This document shows positions 1 to 5,589 of a DNA stretch of 7,997 bases, piece by piece. Both the position numbers and the translations under genes were made by a program. Positions within the stretch are counted from its first letter, which is position 1. Every line of letters starts with the position of its first letter. A model generated the notes under the pieces. That model was not told the origin of the DNA. It was given only the letters and a program-made list of their open reading frames with translations, and searched no databases. Source of the stretch: an uncultured Ruminiclostridium sp. (GTDB lineage Bacteria > Bacillota > Clostridia > Oscillospirales > Ruminococcaceae); the NCBI GenBank assembly GCA_910585505.1, contig CAJUFF010000138.1, positions 1 through 7,997 of the forward strand, read 5' to 3'.

Positions 1-55
1 ACAGCCGTCCGAGCAGCTCCGCGCCGCTTTTGGTTACTACACAGCTTTCCCACAT
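1..55 (-). CDS. Probable tail-fibre/tail-collar protein, N-terminal fragment (runs off left edge)
   Basis: An ATG at 55-53 follows the gpI stop codon (62-60) by 4 nt and has a good ribosome-binding site (AGGAAGGA, 70-63) 7 nt upstream. The 18 visible codons read MWESCVVTKSGAELLGRL and stay open to the window edge. The pattern M-W-x-x-x-V-V-T-x-x-G-x-x-L-L resembles the N-terminus of tail-fibre or tail-collar proteins that attach to gpI in P2-like and clostridial phages. The position immediately downstream of gpI is where the P2 fibre gene H lies. The function is inferred from position and a very short peptide; the receptor-binding part lies outside the window. Confidence 0.6.
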   Translation of the reverse strand, partial: MWESCVVTKSGAELLGRL

Positions 56-59
56 GTTT

Positions 60-638
60 TTATCCTTCCTTAAAATAATTTACGGCCTTACAATGTATAT
101 TGACAGACTGCCCCACCGTTTTCGCTCCGCTGAAAGCCGAGGCTTTGATTTGCGCGGCGGCTATGTAAACCGTTTCGTCCAATATCGAACGTACATTTTT
201 AGTAAATCTGACCTTCTGTATTGTTTTCGCGCACTTTTCCCGGTCATTTGCGCTGTCGTGAATCTCTACTTTAAAGTGGTAAGGCTTTCCTCCGTATTCA
301 AACCATTCCCGCACAAACGCCACGGGATAAATGCTCCTCAATGCCGTTTCCACCGCGTATTTTGTACCGATAAAGCGGAATATCTTAAAGGCTTCCCTTA
401 TAATTCTCCTCTTTTCTTCAGTACTGTAACTGTAATCGTACCAGCCTATATTGAAATCGTAAGCCAATATATCAAGCGCGTTCTCCGGGAGACTGTCAAT
501 GCGGCTGTACACAAGCGCGTATTCGCTGAGCGACAGGTTTTCGTCTAATCTTACGGATATCGCCTTTGCCGTACTGTCAAAATCGACATCGTTTTTGAGA
601 ATAGGCGGAAAGGTGCTGTATACGCTTTTGTTCATCAT
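60..638 (-). CDS. I: Phage tail protein I (baseplate-fibre connector)
   Basis: This 192-residue protein matches the P2 gpI family, which joins the baseplate wedge to the tail fibres. Diagnostic stretches are the leader F-P-P-I-L-K (10-15), S-R-I-D-S-L-P-E with L-D-I-L-A (45-59), the block G-W-Y-D-Y-S-x-S-x-E-E-K-R (65-77), R-F-I-G-T-K-Y-A-V-E (88-97), and R-E-W-F-E-Y-G-G-K-P-Y-x-F (110-122), a hallmark of the family. Its start overlaps the gpJ stop as ATGA. Two adjacent ATGs exist (638 and 635). The GGAGG site (644-640) is only 1 nt from the first and 4 nt from the second, so initiation at 635 (one residue shorter) is slightly more plausible. The gene is translationally coupled to gpJ and followed 4 nt later by the probable fibre gene. 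The family call is firm. Confidence 0.93.
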   Translation of the reverse strand: MMNKSVYSTFPPILKNDVDFDSTAKAISVRLDENLSLSEYALVYSRIDSLPENALDILAYDFNIGWYDYSYSTEEKRRIIREAFKIFRFIGTKYAVETALRSIYPVAFVREWFEYGGKPYHFKVEIHDSANDREKCAKTIQKVRFTKNVRSILDETVYIAAAQIKASAFSGAKTVGQSVNIHCKAVNYFKEG

Positions 639-1747
639 TCCTCCTCAATTCCTCCGTTTATAAGATTAACGGATTTGACCTTTGCAACTTGATGGTGTTC
701 CAGAACCGCGCCGACAGGTTCACGCACATTGATCCTTTTTGCCCCTGCCTGCATTATCTGTTGTATAAGATATGACGGGTTAATATCACGCCCTAACTTT
801 TCCGATTGCCACAAAGTGAACCCTTCCGCTGCGGCTCTGACATTTTCCTCTATTTGCGCCGCAATTGCCGTATCTTTGCTGTTAATATAATAGGTAATGT
901 CAATATTATAGCTTACCGTTTCGGGAGTAATAACGCTTACATGATCGGTAAGCGGACGCACTTTTTCGCCGTTTACCGCTTCATAAACCGTTTGAAGCGT
1001 TTCCTCTCCCGGTATTTCTCCGTTTTTCAGCAGCACGCAGACTATCACGTGACCGGGAGATGGCGCGTAGGCGTTAACATCCGCTATCAGAGGTGAAGCG
1101 GCTTTAGCGTAGGAAATATAGGTTTGCTCCGCGCCTGCCGTTGAAGCGTTTGTCATTGCATAGCGCATACGGTCATAAAGGGCTTCGTCTGTTTCTCCGT
1201 CCGCTCCGCCCTCGGAAACGGTGATATTTTCGCATTTTTCATAAAATCGAAATACGTCTACAAGAGTTTTTATCTGCCCTTTTGTAAATCCGTTTCCGAT
1301 TTTGCCCGCCGTTTCACATCTTGCGGAGACATCTGTACAGGTTTCACCTATATTGATATACGCGGTTTCCTCCGTGGTAAAATACACTTTGCCGTCCGCC
1401 GTTACCCTCGTTCCTTTGGGTATAACCACCGCGCTTACCTGCGGAGCCGATATGTAAAAACGCATTGTTACCGTTGCGGTGGAAGCACTTAGGCGTTCAA
1501 GTCCTATAAACAGCTCGCATAATGAATCAAGCTGCTTTCCCCGCGCAAATCTCGGTACATTAGCCCGTGCCGCGTCGTTTATAAGCGCTCTTTCCCGCGC
1601 AATAATGTCCGCCGCCCAAAGTATGAATACTCTTACGGGGTCGGCGGGATATAATGTTCGCCCCGTAAGGCTCTCGTATTGTGTTATAAGCTCATTTGTT
1701 ATTTCTTTCGTATCGGTTTCCACGAAGTTTATATCAGGAAAGTTCAT
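635..1747 (-). CDS. J: Baseplate assembly protein J
   Basis: The product has 370 residues and is a gpJ-like baseplate wedge protein (the family shared by P2 gpJ, Mu gp47 and T4 gp6), which forms the outer ring around the hub. Visible signatures are the N-terminal block Y-P-A-D-P-V-R-V...A-R-E-R-A-L-I-N-D-A-A-R-A-N (33-63), the repeat-like V-V-I-P-K-G-T-R-V-T-A-D-G-K-V-Y-F-T-T (107-125), the glycine-rich turn A-G-K-I-G-N-G (147-153), and E-G-G-A-D-G-E-T-D-E-A-L-Y-D-R-M-R (179-195), a very typical gpJ motif. The central A-x-P-S-P-G-H-V-I-V (228-237) is also typical. The start ATG overlaps the gp25 stop as ATGA, with GGAGGTG 8 nt upstream (1762-1756). Its own stop overlaps gpI. No truncation or frameshift is visible. 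Confidence 0.95.
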   Translation of the reverse strand: MNFPDINFVETDTKEITNELITQYESLTGRTLYPADPVRVFILWAADIIARERALINDAARANVPRFARGKQLDSLCELFIGLERLSASTATVTMRFYISAPQVSAVVIPKGTRVTADGKVYFTTEETAYINIGETCTDVSARCETAGKIGNGFTKGQIKTLVDVFRFYEKCENITVSEGGADGETDEALYDRMRYAMTNASTAGAEQTYISYAKAASPLIADVNAYAPSPGHVIVCVLLKNGEIPGEETLQTVYEAVNGEKVRPLTDHVSVITPETVSYNIDITYYINSKDTAIAAQIEENVRAAAEGFTLWQSEKLGRDINPSYLIQQIMQAGAKRINVREPVGAVLEHHQVAKVKSVNLINGGIEEE

Positions 1748-2058
1748 TCACTTTTCACCTCCGCTTCGATTTTTATATACGTTTCTCCCGTAGCGCTGTC
1801 CGCCCCGAAATTCACGTTCAGAATATTGACCCTCGGTTCGTAGGTTTCCGCATTCTCGTAAATATCCTGCACAATAAGCGCCTGTGCCGCGTTTTGAGGC
1901 CGATGCAGATACTCGGAGCCTAACCCCATTTCCCGCGCAAGAGGAAGGGAATAACGTACCGTTCCTATTAAAAGGCTTAAATTCTGCATTACTTCCTGTT
2001 CAAGACTTTTCGGCGCAAAGGAAAAAGTCGGCTTTTTGCTGTCAACGCTGATTTTCAT
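1744..2058 (-). CDS. W: GpW/Gp25-family baseplate wedge protein
   Basis: The product has 104 residues, a usual size for the P2 gpW/T4 gp25 family, which joins the sheath and hub to the wedge and starts sheath assembly. The core is visible as S-L-E-Q-E-V-M-Q-N-L-S-L-L-I-G-T-V (18-34) followed by R-Y-S-L-P-L-A-R-E-M-G-L-G (35-47), the family's start-site helix and P-L-x-x-x-x-G-L turn. A C-terminal strand reads Y-E-P-R-V-N-I-L-N-V-N-F (73-84). The ATG is preceded by GAGGT about 8 nt away (2071-2059), 6 nt after the gpU stop, and the stop overlaps the gpJ start. Position directly before gpJ and gpI reproduces the P2 W-J-I order. No enzymatic (lysozyme) role is implied. Confidence 0.9.
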   Translation of the reverse strand: MKISVDSKKPTFSFAPKSLEQEVMQNLSLLIGTVRYSLPLAREMGLGSEYLHRPQNAAQALIVQDIYENAETYEPRVNILNVNFGADSATGETYIKIEAEVKSE

Positions 2059-2064
2059 TCCGCT

Positions 2065-2469
2065 TTACCTCTTTTCGTAAGAATTAAGGGTAACATTCAC
2101 CTTGACCGCTATAACATTCCCTTGATTGTCAATCCTGAAATCGCTCTGTGAAAGCTTGGTTATCACCCATTTGTAATTCCCTATACGCTCCGTGCCCAAA
2201 ATAAAGTAAAGCGTTTTCCCTTCATTAAGGTATTCCCTGAGCTTTTCCGCTTCACGCTTGGGTTTTATGCCCAAATGAACCGACAGCAGCATTGAAAAGC
2301 TTATTGTTTCCGCTCCGTTTCCCGTAAACTCCGCAAGAGGTGTTTTTAAATGCCTCGCGTGCTGGGTGTAATTCGCGCTGCTGTCGTATTTAAGTCCGCT
2401 GAAGGTTCTTACCGCTCTGCTTGAAGCCGAAAATACCACCTCGCCTAATGTTCCCACCGCCGCCATCAT
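2065..2469 (-). CDS. U: P2 GpU-family tail protein (tail terminator/tube-end type)
   Basis: The product is about 134 residues long, beginning M-M-A-A-V-G-T-L-G-E-V-V-F. It matches the P2 gpU family by the opening G-T-L-G-E-V-V-F-x-x-S with R-T-F-S-G-L, the central E-T-I-S-F-S-M-L-L with L-G-I-K-P, then E-A-E-K-L-R-E-Y and a closing N-V-T-L-N-S-Y-E. A longer reading to 2550 is open but adds an atypical basic leader inside gpV. The site GGGAGG (2478-2473) and the ATGA overlap with the gpV stop favour 2469 or the adjacent ATG at 2466, which has the better 6-nt spacing. In P2, U lies next to the tape measure and X. Here it lies after gpV, a rearranged order. The exact role in this element is inferred. 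Confidence 0.87.
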   Translation of the reverse strand: MMAAVGTLGEVVFSASSRAVRTFSGLKYDSSANYTQHARHLKTPLAEFTGNGAETISFSMLLSVHLGIKPKREAEKLREYLNEGKTLYFILGTERIGNYKWVITKLSQSDFRIDNQGNVIAVKVNVTLNSYEKR

Positions 2470-3020
2470 ATACCTCCCAAAACAAAACCGTCGCTTTCCC
2501 CGTAAGGCAGGAAAAGACATACCACCATTTGACCGACAAAGGGAAGCCACGGGTAAACAGTGACGGTTTGTCTGTGCTTTTTATTTTCTATAACTCCCTG
2601 AATAGGACACTTCTGTATGGGCGCTCCGCAGGCGCAAGCCTGAGAACAGCCGTTTAAGCATTGTATAGGCGCGTTTTCGTTTATCGTTTCTCGCTTCTCG
2701 TACTTGATGATCTTTTCGTTTTTAATAACGTCCCTTAAGCTTTCGTAAGAATCGCATACATAGCTTTCGCTCAGTTCAAGCCCTCGATTTTGCGAATTGT
2801 ACCGCGCTTCAAAACTCCACTTATTTTCCTCGCCCAATTCCTCAACCCACTTTTCGACGGTAATAAGCGGCTGATTTTGCAGCACCTTAAGTGCCCCCGA
2901 AATAAGCGGCTTACCCTCGGTGTCCGTTTTGTCCTCGAATGCAACTCTCACCGTCCGGTTACTTGCATCAACCGAACTCACCTTGCCCACCCGGACAATA
3001 TTTTCATAAGAAACGCCCAT
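2466..3020 (-). CDS. V: Baseplate assembly protein V-like (central spike/OB protein), short form
   Basis: The product has 184 residues. Its start M-G-V-S-Y-E-N-I-V-R-V-G-K-V-S-S-V-D is the classic opening of gpV-type proteins, followed by the OB-type strand T-V-R-V-A-F-E-D-K (23-31). The end P-W-L-P-F-V-G-Q-M-V-V-C-L-F-L-P-Y-G-E-S-D-G-F-V-L-G-G-I (157-184, here split by hyphens) is the closing half of the OB fold. In between are about 110 unusual residues (roughly 44-155), including a cysteine cluster at 121, 125, 129, 131 and 138. The protein stops at the point where canonical gpV continues into the trimeric beta-helix needle. The ATG at 3020 overlaps the hub stop (TGATG) with GGAGGGG 5 nt upstream; a longer in-frame start at 3047 lacks support. 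Role as spike or hub plug is inferred. Confidence 0.8.
   Translation of the reverse strand: MGVSYENIVRVGKVSSVDASNRTVRVAFEDKTDTEGKPLISGALKVLQNQPLITVEKWVEELGEENKWSFEARYNSQNRGLELSESYVCDSYESLRDVIKNEKIIKYEKRETINENAPIQCLNGCSQACACGAPIQKCPIQGVIENKKHRQTVTVYPWLPFVGQMVVCLFLPYGESDGFVLGGI
2607..2660 (-). other. Cysteine cluster in gpV-like protein (possible metal site)
   Basis: Residues 121-138 of the gpV-like protein hold five cysteines spaced C-x3-C-x3-C-x-C-x6-C within 18 residues. The two remaining cysteines of the protein, 89 and 168, are isolated. Such density suggests a metal site or disulfide knot. P2 gpV holds iron through histidines at its needle tip, but that is not the same motif, so metal binding here is an inference only. 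Confidence 0.5.
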
Positions 3021-4621
3021 CAATACCCCTCCAACGCTTTTGTACAAGAAATCTCCGTGGTGTAGCCCGAACCAGTTACGTTATGGGCTGCGGTATCTAT
3101 GATATATTTTCCGTCAAACATACCGTAACCCTCCACCGAAACGGTACAGCCCGCCGCGATCCCCGTGTTTCCCACCAATGTGAACCGCGCGGTGGTTTCC
3201 TTCTTGTTTTTCTGCCTTAAACGCTTCATGGCAAGCTGCCTCGCTTCTTCTTTGGTGTTCACTTTTTCGTTTACCTCAAGTACTTGTCCGCTTCCGTTCC
3301 CGTCCTTCGGCGTGTATGTGTATTCTATCGTGTTTCCCGTGGCGGGATCGGTATAGCTTACGTGACAGCTGCTGTAGGCGGTATCGTTCAGTCCCGTGTT
3401 AAAGCCAAAGGTCTTTACGTCGCTTTTGCCCTTGACAACGGCAAACACCGCGTCCCTTTGCTCATAATTCTCCCCGTCAAACAACACCAGCATTTTCGCC
3501 GTACATTTAAGAGAAACCCCCGCCGCCCGGCATAAACCGCTTAAAAAAGTTATGTCGCTTTCCTGAATCTGCTCCCTTCGGGCGTACAAAGGGTCGTAAG
3601 CGGATAAAAACATGCACTCAAACCCGTTTTGCACCGCGATCTGTCCTGCCACTGCGGACAGCTTTATACTCTCCCATGCCTTTGTTTTAAGCTGATTTCT
3701 TAGGGTGGAAGTATACGGAAGCGCCGTCGCCTTTATTGTCACCGTTTGGGACGGCCCCTTGGCGGAAATTTCGTCCGCCTCGAAGCTTCCGCAGTCCAAT
3801 ATATAATCCTTCCCGTCGGAATTGAAGTTCAGCTTGGCTATAACCGCCTGAATATTCAGTCCTTTGTTTGAGGGGATTCCCGCTTTTACACTGTTGCCGT
3901 TCAGTAAAATATCGTCAACACTCACGGCGGCGGTCACCCGATCGCCTATCCCTATAACTATCCTGTCGGGCTTTGTTTTGCTTATTTCAAGCACAGTAAA
4001 GCCCGGCGCATAGGAATATACCCAGTCGTGAAGCGGCGTTCCGTCATAATCCTTCGCGCCGCTTTTTACCGCGACCGTATCTCCGACGGAAATATTTGCC
4101 CCGCCCGAACCGCTGTCCGGGTTTTCCGAACTTTCCGCCGTTCCCGGCGAACCCGACCCGCTTCCCGATATTTTGCTTATCTGCGATTCGTTCACCCAGC
4201 CGTAAACGTCCGAATTTCCCTCAACCTCGCAGAACGCCCCGCCTATAAGGTGGTATGGATGCGGTGAATCTTTCGCAATGTTGGTTATCTTAGCGTATCC
4301 CGCCGTCCTTATTCCGCCCCTCGGTACTGTTTCCGTGGAGCTGTAAAAATGCGTTCCGCCGTTAAAATATACAATATCTCCGATTTTGTAACCACCTGTA
4401 TCGGTGCTGTTATGAGAATCCGATTCGGGAGAGCTGTTAAGCCATTCGCCTAACCATTTTCCGTCCCTGTCGTCAATCGTTATCCGTATATCGTCAACGT
4501 TGTCCTCCGCGTAATCGGTGTATGTAAAGCTGATAAGGTCTTTGTTAATGTCGGCGGTAATGTCAACCCCCTCAACTTTTAGCCTTACTTCCGTTCTGCG
4601 TGCGGTATTTATATTGCTCAT
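3020..4621 (-). CDS. D: Tail hub protein, phage late control D (gpD)-like, with inserted SH3-like modules
   Basis: The product has 533 residues and is a gpD/VgrG-like hub protein at the tip of the tail tube. The N-terminal hub strands (11-60: V-R-L-K-V-E-G-V-D-I-T...I-D-D-R-D-G-K-W-L-G-E-W) resume at about 255-300 with Y-I-L-D-C-G-S-F-E-A-D-E-I and T-V-T-I-K-A-T-A-L-P. The helical and second barrel domains follow (315-395), then a C-terminal domain with E-A-R-Q-L-A-M-K-R-L-R (459-469) and a closing D-G-K-Y-I-I-D-T-A-A-H. About 185 residues (70-254) interrupt the first barrel and contain two SH3-like modules. This explains the length, well above P2 gpD (just under 400). The start lies 5 nt after the gpX stop with only a weak GGAAA site, so coupling to gpX is likely. 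The stop overlaps gpV. Confidence 0.9.
   Translation of the reverse strand: MSNINTARRTEVRLKVEGVDITADINKDLISFTYTDYAEDNVDDIRITIDDRDGKWLGEWLNSSPESDSHNSTDTGGYKIGDIVYFNGGTHFYSSTETVPRGGIRTAGYAKITNIAKDSPHPYHLIGGAFCEVEGNSDVYGWVNESQISKISGSGSGSPGTAESSENPDSGSGGANISVGDTVAVKSGAKDYDGTPLHDWVYSYAPGFTVLEISKTKPDRIVIGIGDRVTAAVSVDDILLNGNSVKAGIPSNKGLNIQAVIAKLNFNSDGKDYILDCGSFEADEISAKGPSQTVTIKATALPYTSTLRNQLKTKAWESIKLSAVAGQIAVQNGFECMFLSAYDPLYARREQIQESDITFLSGLCRAAGVSLKCTAKMLVLFDGENYEQRDAVFAVVKGKSDVKTFGFNTGLNDTAYSSCHVSYTDPATGNTIEYTYTPKDGNGSGQVLEVNEKVNTKEEARQLAMKRLRQKNKKETTARFTLVGNTGIAAGCTVSVEGYGMFDGKYIIDTAAHNVTGSGYTTEISCTKALEGY
3860..4414 (-). other. Insertion in hub protein: two SH3-like modules joined by Gly/Ser linker
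   Basis: Hub residues 70-254 are foreign to the gpD core. Module 1 (about 78-150) reads Y-K-I-G-D-I-V-Y-F-N-G-G-T-H-F-Y-S-S then G-Y-A-K-I-T, H-P-Y-H-L-I and V-Y-G-W-V-N-E-S-Q-I. This is the pattern of bacterial SH3-like domains found in phage lysins and tail proteins of clostridia. Module 2 (about 177-238) reads V-G-D-T-V-A-V-K-S-G-A-K-D-Y-D-G and D-R-I-V-I-G-I-G-D-R-V-T-A-A-V, a second SH3-like pattern. Residues 151-176 (about 4094-4171) between them are rich in Gly, Ser, Pro and Glu. Family recognition is from memory of motifs, not a search; binding to peptidoglycan is inferred. Confidence 0.7.
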
Positions 4622-4626
4622 TGCGG

Positions 4627-4839
4627 TTATTTTCCTTTCTTCCAGGGCGGGAGGCTGTCCGCCGTTATCGTGCTTTCGGGAATGTCGGGGATATTAAGGG
4701 GTATTCCCGCCGAAAAAATGTTGGTTTTTGCGCGGTCGGGATTGGATTTTAGTAAAAGGTGGGTGTGCGTTTCGCTGCCTAATTCTTTTAATGAGATGTA
4801 GTCCCAGGTGTCGCCTTGGGTTGTGGTGTAGGTTTTCAT
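4627..4839 (-). CDS. X: Tail protein X (LysM-like)
   Basis: The product has 70 residues, the usual size of P2 gpX (67 residues). It starts M-K-T-Y-T-T-T-Q-G-D-T-W-D-Y-I-S, the LysM-like gpX signature (Y-x-T-x-x-G-D-T-W-D). It continues with L-L-L-K-S-N-P-D (28-35), a helix with the conserved asparagine, and I-F-S-A-G-I-P-L-N-I-P-D-I-P (41-54), the closing strand. Members sit at the tube tip and are thought to help hub assembly or bind peptidoglycan. The start is preceded by AGGAG (4850-4846) at 6 nt. It is the first gene of the baseplate block downstream of the hicAB interruption, so its transcription must come from read-through of the late operon or from an unseen promoter. I find no good minus-strand promoter in 4840-4927. 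Confidence 0.9.
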   Translation of the reverse strand: MKTYTTTQGDTWDYISLKELGSETHTHLLLKSNPDRAKTNIFSAGIPLNIPDIPESTITADSLPPWKKGK

Positions 4840-4879
4840 TTTTTACTCCTAATAATATAAAATTTTTTAAAAAAAGCTA

Positions 4880-4908
4880 TTGACAATACGCATAATGCGT
4901 GCTATAAT
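4880..4908 (+). promoter_or_regulatory. Consensus promoter of hicAB
   Basis: A perfect -35 box TTGACA (4880-4885) and perfect -10 box TATAAT (4903-4908) are separated by the optimal 17 nt. The expected transcription start is near 4915, which would put the hicA ribosome-binding site at or very near the 5' end of the mRNA, with a leader of about 13 nt. This is a constitutive-strength housekeeping-sigma promoter that would need repression. Confidence 0.85.
4888..4900. promoter_or_regulatory. Palindromic operator in hicAB promoter (probable HicB site)
   Basis: ACGCAT-A-ATGCGT is a perfect 6+6 bp inverted repeat with a one-base centre, lying wholly within the spacer between the -35 and -10 boxes. 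A bound repressor there would block RNA polymerase. HicB antitoxins with a ribbon-helix-helix end, as encoded here, repress their own operon, so HicB is the natural candidate. The assignment to HicB is inferred. Confidence 0.7.
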
Positions 4909-4927
4909 ATATACAGGAGGTGAGGAA

Positions 4928-5110
4928 ATGAAGTTTCGGGAAATAGAAAAACTGATACTTAAAGACGGATGGTATTTCAAAACCGCTAAAGGTTCACATT
5001 ATCAATACAAACATCCGACAAAACCGGGAAAAGTAACGATACCGAAACACGGCGGAGACCTTGACCCGAAAACTGTAAAATCAATTCTGGAGCAGGCAGG
5101 GCTGAAATAA
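4928..5110 (+). CDS. hicA: HicA family toxin (mRNA interferase)
   Basis: The product has 60 residues and is a complete HicA toxin, a small double-stranded-RNA-binding-fold ribonuclease that cleaves mRNA and arrests growth until neutralised by HicB. It begins M-K-F-R-E-I-E-K-L-I-L-K-D-G-W and has the family core K-T-A-K-G-S-H-Y-Q-Y-K-H-P (18-30). His24 in G-S-H is the expected catalytic histidine. It then has V-T-I-P-K-H-G-G-D-L (36-45) and the closing helix K-T-V-K-S-I-L-E-Q-A-G (48-58). The ATG at 4928 has AGGAGG (4915-4920) 7 nt upstream. The reading frame extends to 4880, but that would begin inside the promoter, so the short form is chosen. It is opposite to the tail genes and more AT-rich than most of them. 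The toxin appears intact. Confidence 0.93.
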   Translation: MKFREIEKLILKDGWYFKTAKGSHYQYKHPTKPGKVTIPKHGGDLDPKTVKSILEQAGLK

Positions 5111-5130
5111 GCCCCTAAGCTTCATATAAT
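5102..5130 (+). promoter_or_regulatory. Possible internal promoter for hicB alone
   Basis: TATAAT (5125-5130) is a perfect -10 box in the hicA-hicB gap. Seventeen nt upstream is CTGAAA (5102-5107), four of six matches to TTGACA, overlapping the end of hicA. The expected start near 5137 would leave almost no leader and trim most of the AGGAGG site, so the product would be nearly leaderless. A separate hicB promoter is known for E. coli hicAB; here it is a sequence-only suggestion. Confidence 0.35.
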
Positions 5131-5142
5131 CAGGAGGTATAT

Positions 5143-5550
5143 ATGCTAAAGCTTGTTTATCCTGCAATTTTTTCTCCATTGGAAGAACAGCCGGGATTTT
5201 GTGTAACATTTCCCGATCTTCCCGGCTGTGTTACTCAAGGCAATAGCCTTTCCGAAGCTATGGAAATGGCGCAGGACGCTGCGTCCGGCTGGGTTCTCGA
5301 TGAACTTGAGGACGGAAATTCCGCACCCGCCGCTACCGCTTTACACGACGTCAAAAACGTGACCGAAGGTGATAGCGTGAGTCTGGTTTTGCTTGATATT
5401 GATTCTTACGCCGAAAAATACGGCTCTAAAGCCATTCGCAAAAATTGTACAATTCCCGCTTGGCTTAACACCGCCGCCGAAAAAGCAAATATTAACTTTT
5501 CCGCCGTATTGCAAGAAGGATTACTTCATCAACTGAACATTGAAGGCTGA
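5143..5550 (+). CDS. hicB: HicB family antitoxin with ribbon-helix-helix DNA-binding end
   Basis: The product has 135 residues, full length for HicB. The N-terminal degraded RNase H-like domain shows P-G-F-C-V-T-F-P-D-L-P-G-C-V-T-Q-G (17-33) followed by S-L-S-E-A-M-E-M-A-Q-D-A (35-46), the part that covers HicA. The C-terminal region K-A-I-R-K-N-C-T-I-P-A-W-L-N-T-A-A-E-K (96-114) with I-N-F-S-A-V-L-Q-E-G-L (117-127) is a ribbon-helix-helix motif, which points to self-repression at the promoter palindrome. It starts 32 nt after hicA with AGGAGG (5132-5137) 5 nt upstream. The central part of the gene is richer in G+C than hicA. A strong terminator follows at once. No damage is seen, so the pair is probably functional. 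Confidence 0.95.
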   Translation: MLKLVYPAIFSPLEEQPGFCVTFPDLPGCVTQGNSLSEAMEMAQDAASGWVLDELEDGNSAPAATALHDVKNVTEGDSVSLVLLDIDSYAEKYGSKAIRKNCTIPAWLNTAAEKANINFSAVLQEGLLHQLNIEG

Positions 5551-5551
5551 C

Positions 5552-5589
5552 AAATACCCGTCCCGCTTTAAGCTCGGACGGGTATTTTT
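5552..5589 (+). terminator. Rho-independent terminator of hicAB, overlapping tape-measure stop
   Basis: A perfect 12-bp stem, AAATACCCGTCC (5552-5563) with GGACGGGTATTT (5576-5587), encloses a 12-nt loop. On the plus strand a T-run of five (5585-5589) follows the GGACGGGTA part, giving a good terminator right after the hicB stop (5548-5550). The T-run shares bases with the tape-measure stop codon (5590-5588). On the minus strand the stem is followed only by a short T-run then GTC, so termination of the late operon should be weak. Confidence 0.88.

Noticed and set aside
30..548. Long plus-strand open frame (172 codons) opposite gpI
   Set aside because: It is a mirror frame of a clearly conserved gene, has no ribosome-binding site, and shows no recognisable protein pattern.
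2470..2550. Longer gpU reading starting at 2550
   Set aside because: It would overlap gpV by more than 80 nt and add an atypical basic leader. The ATG pair at 2469/2466 has a strong site and matches the family opening.
3021..3047. Longer gpV reading starting at 3047
   Set aside because: It would lie inside the hub gene. The ATG at 3020 has GGAGGGG at 5 nt and gives the usual gpV beginning.
4855..4877. A/T-run pair (TTTTTT AAAAAAA) as a terminator after hicAB or before gpX
   Set aside because: There is no GC-containing stem; it is upstream of both divergent genes, where a terminator would have no job.
4840..4885. Minus-strand promoter for gpX (TTGTCA with AT-rich downstream sequence)
   Set aside because: The best -10-like hexamer (TATATT) is about 21 nt from TTGTCA, too far, and the region is simply rich in A and T.
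4880..4927. Longer hicA reading starting at TTG 4880
   Set aside because: The extra 16 codons would be read from the -35 box, spacer and -10 box. The ATG at 4928 has a proper AGGAGG and matches the family start.
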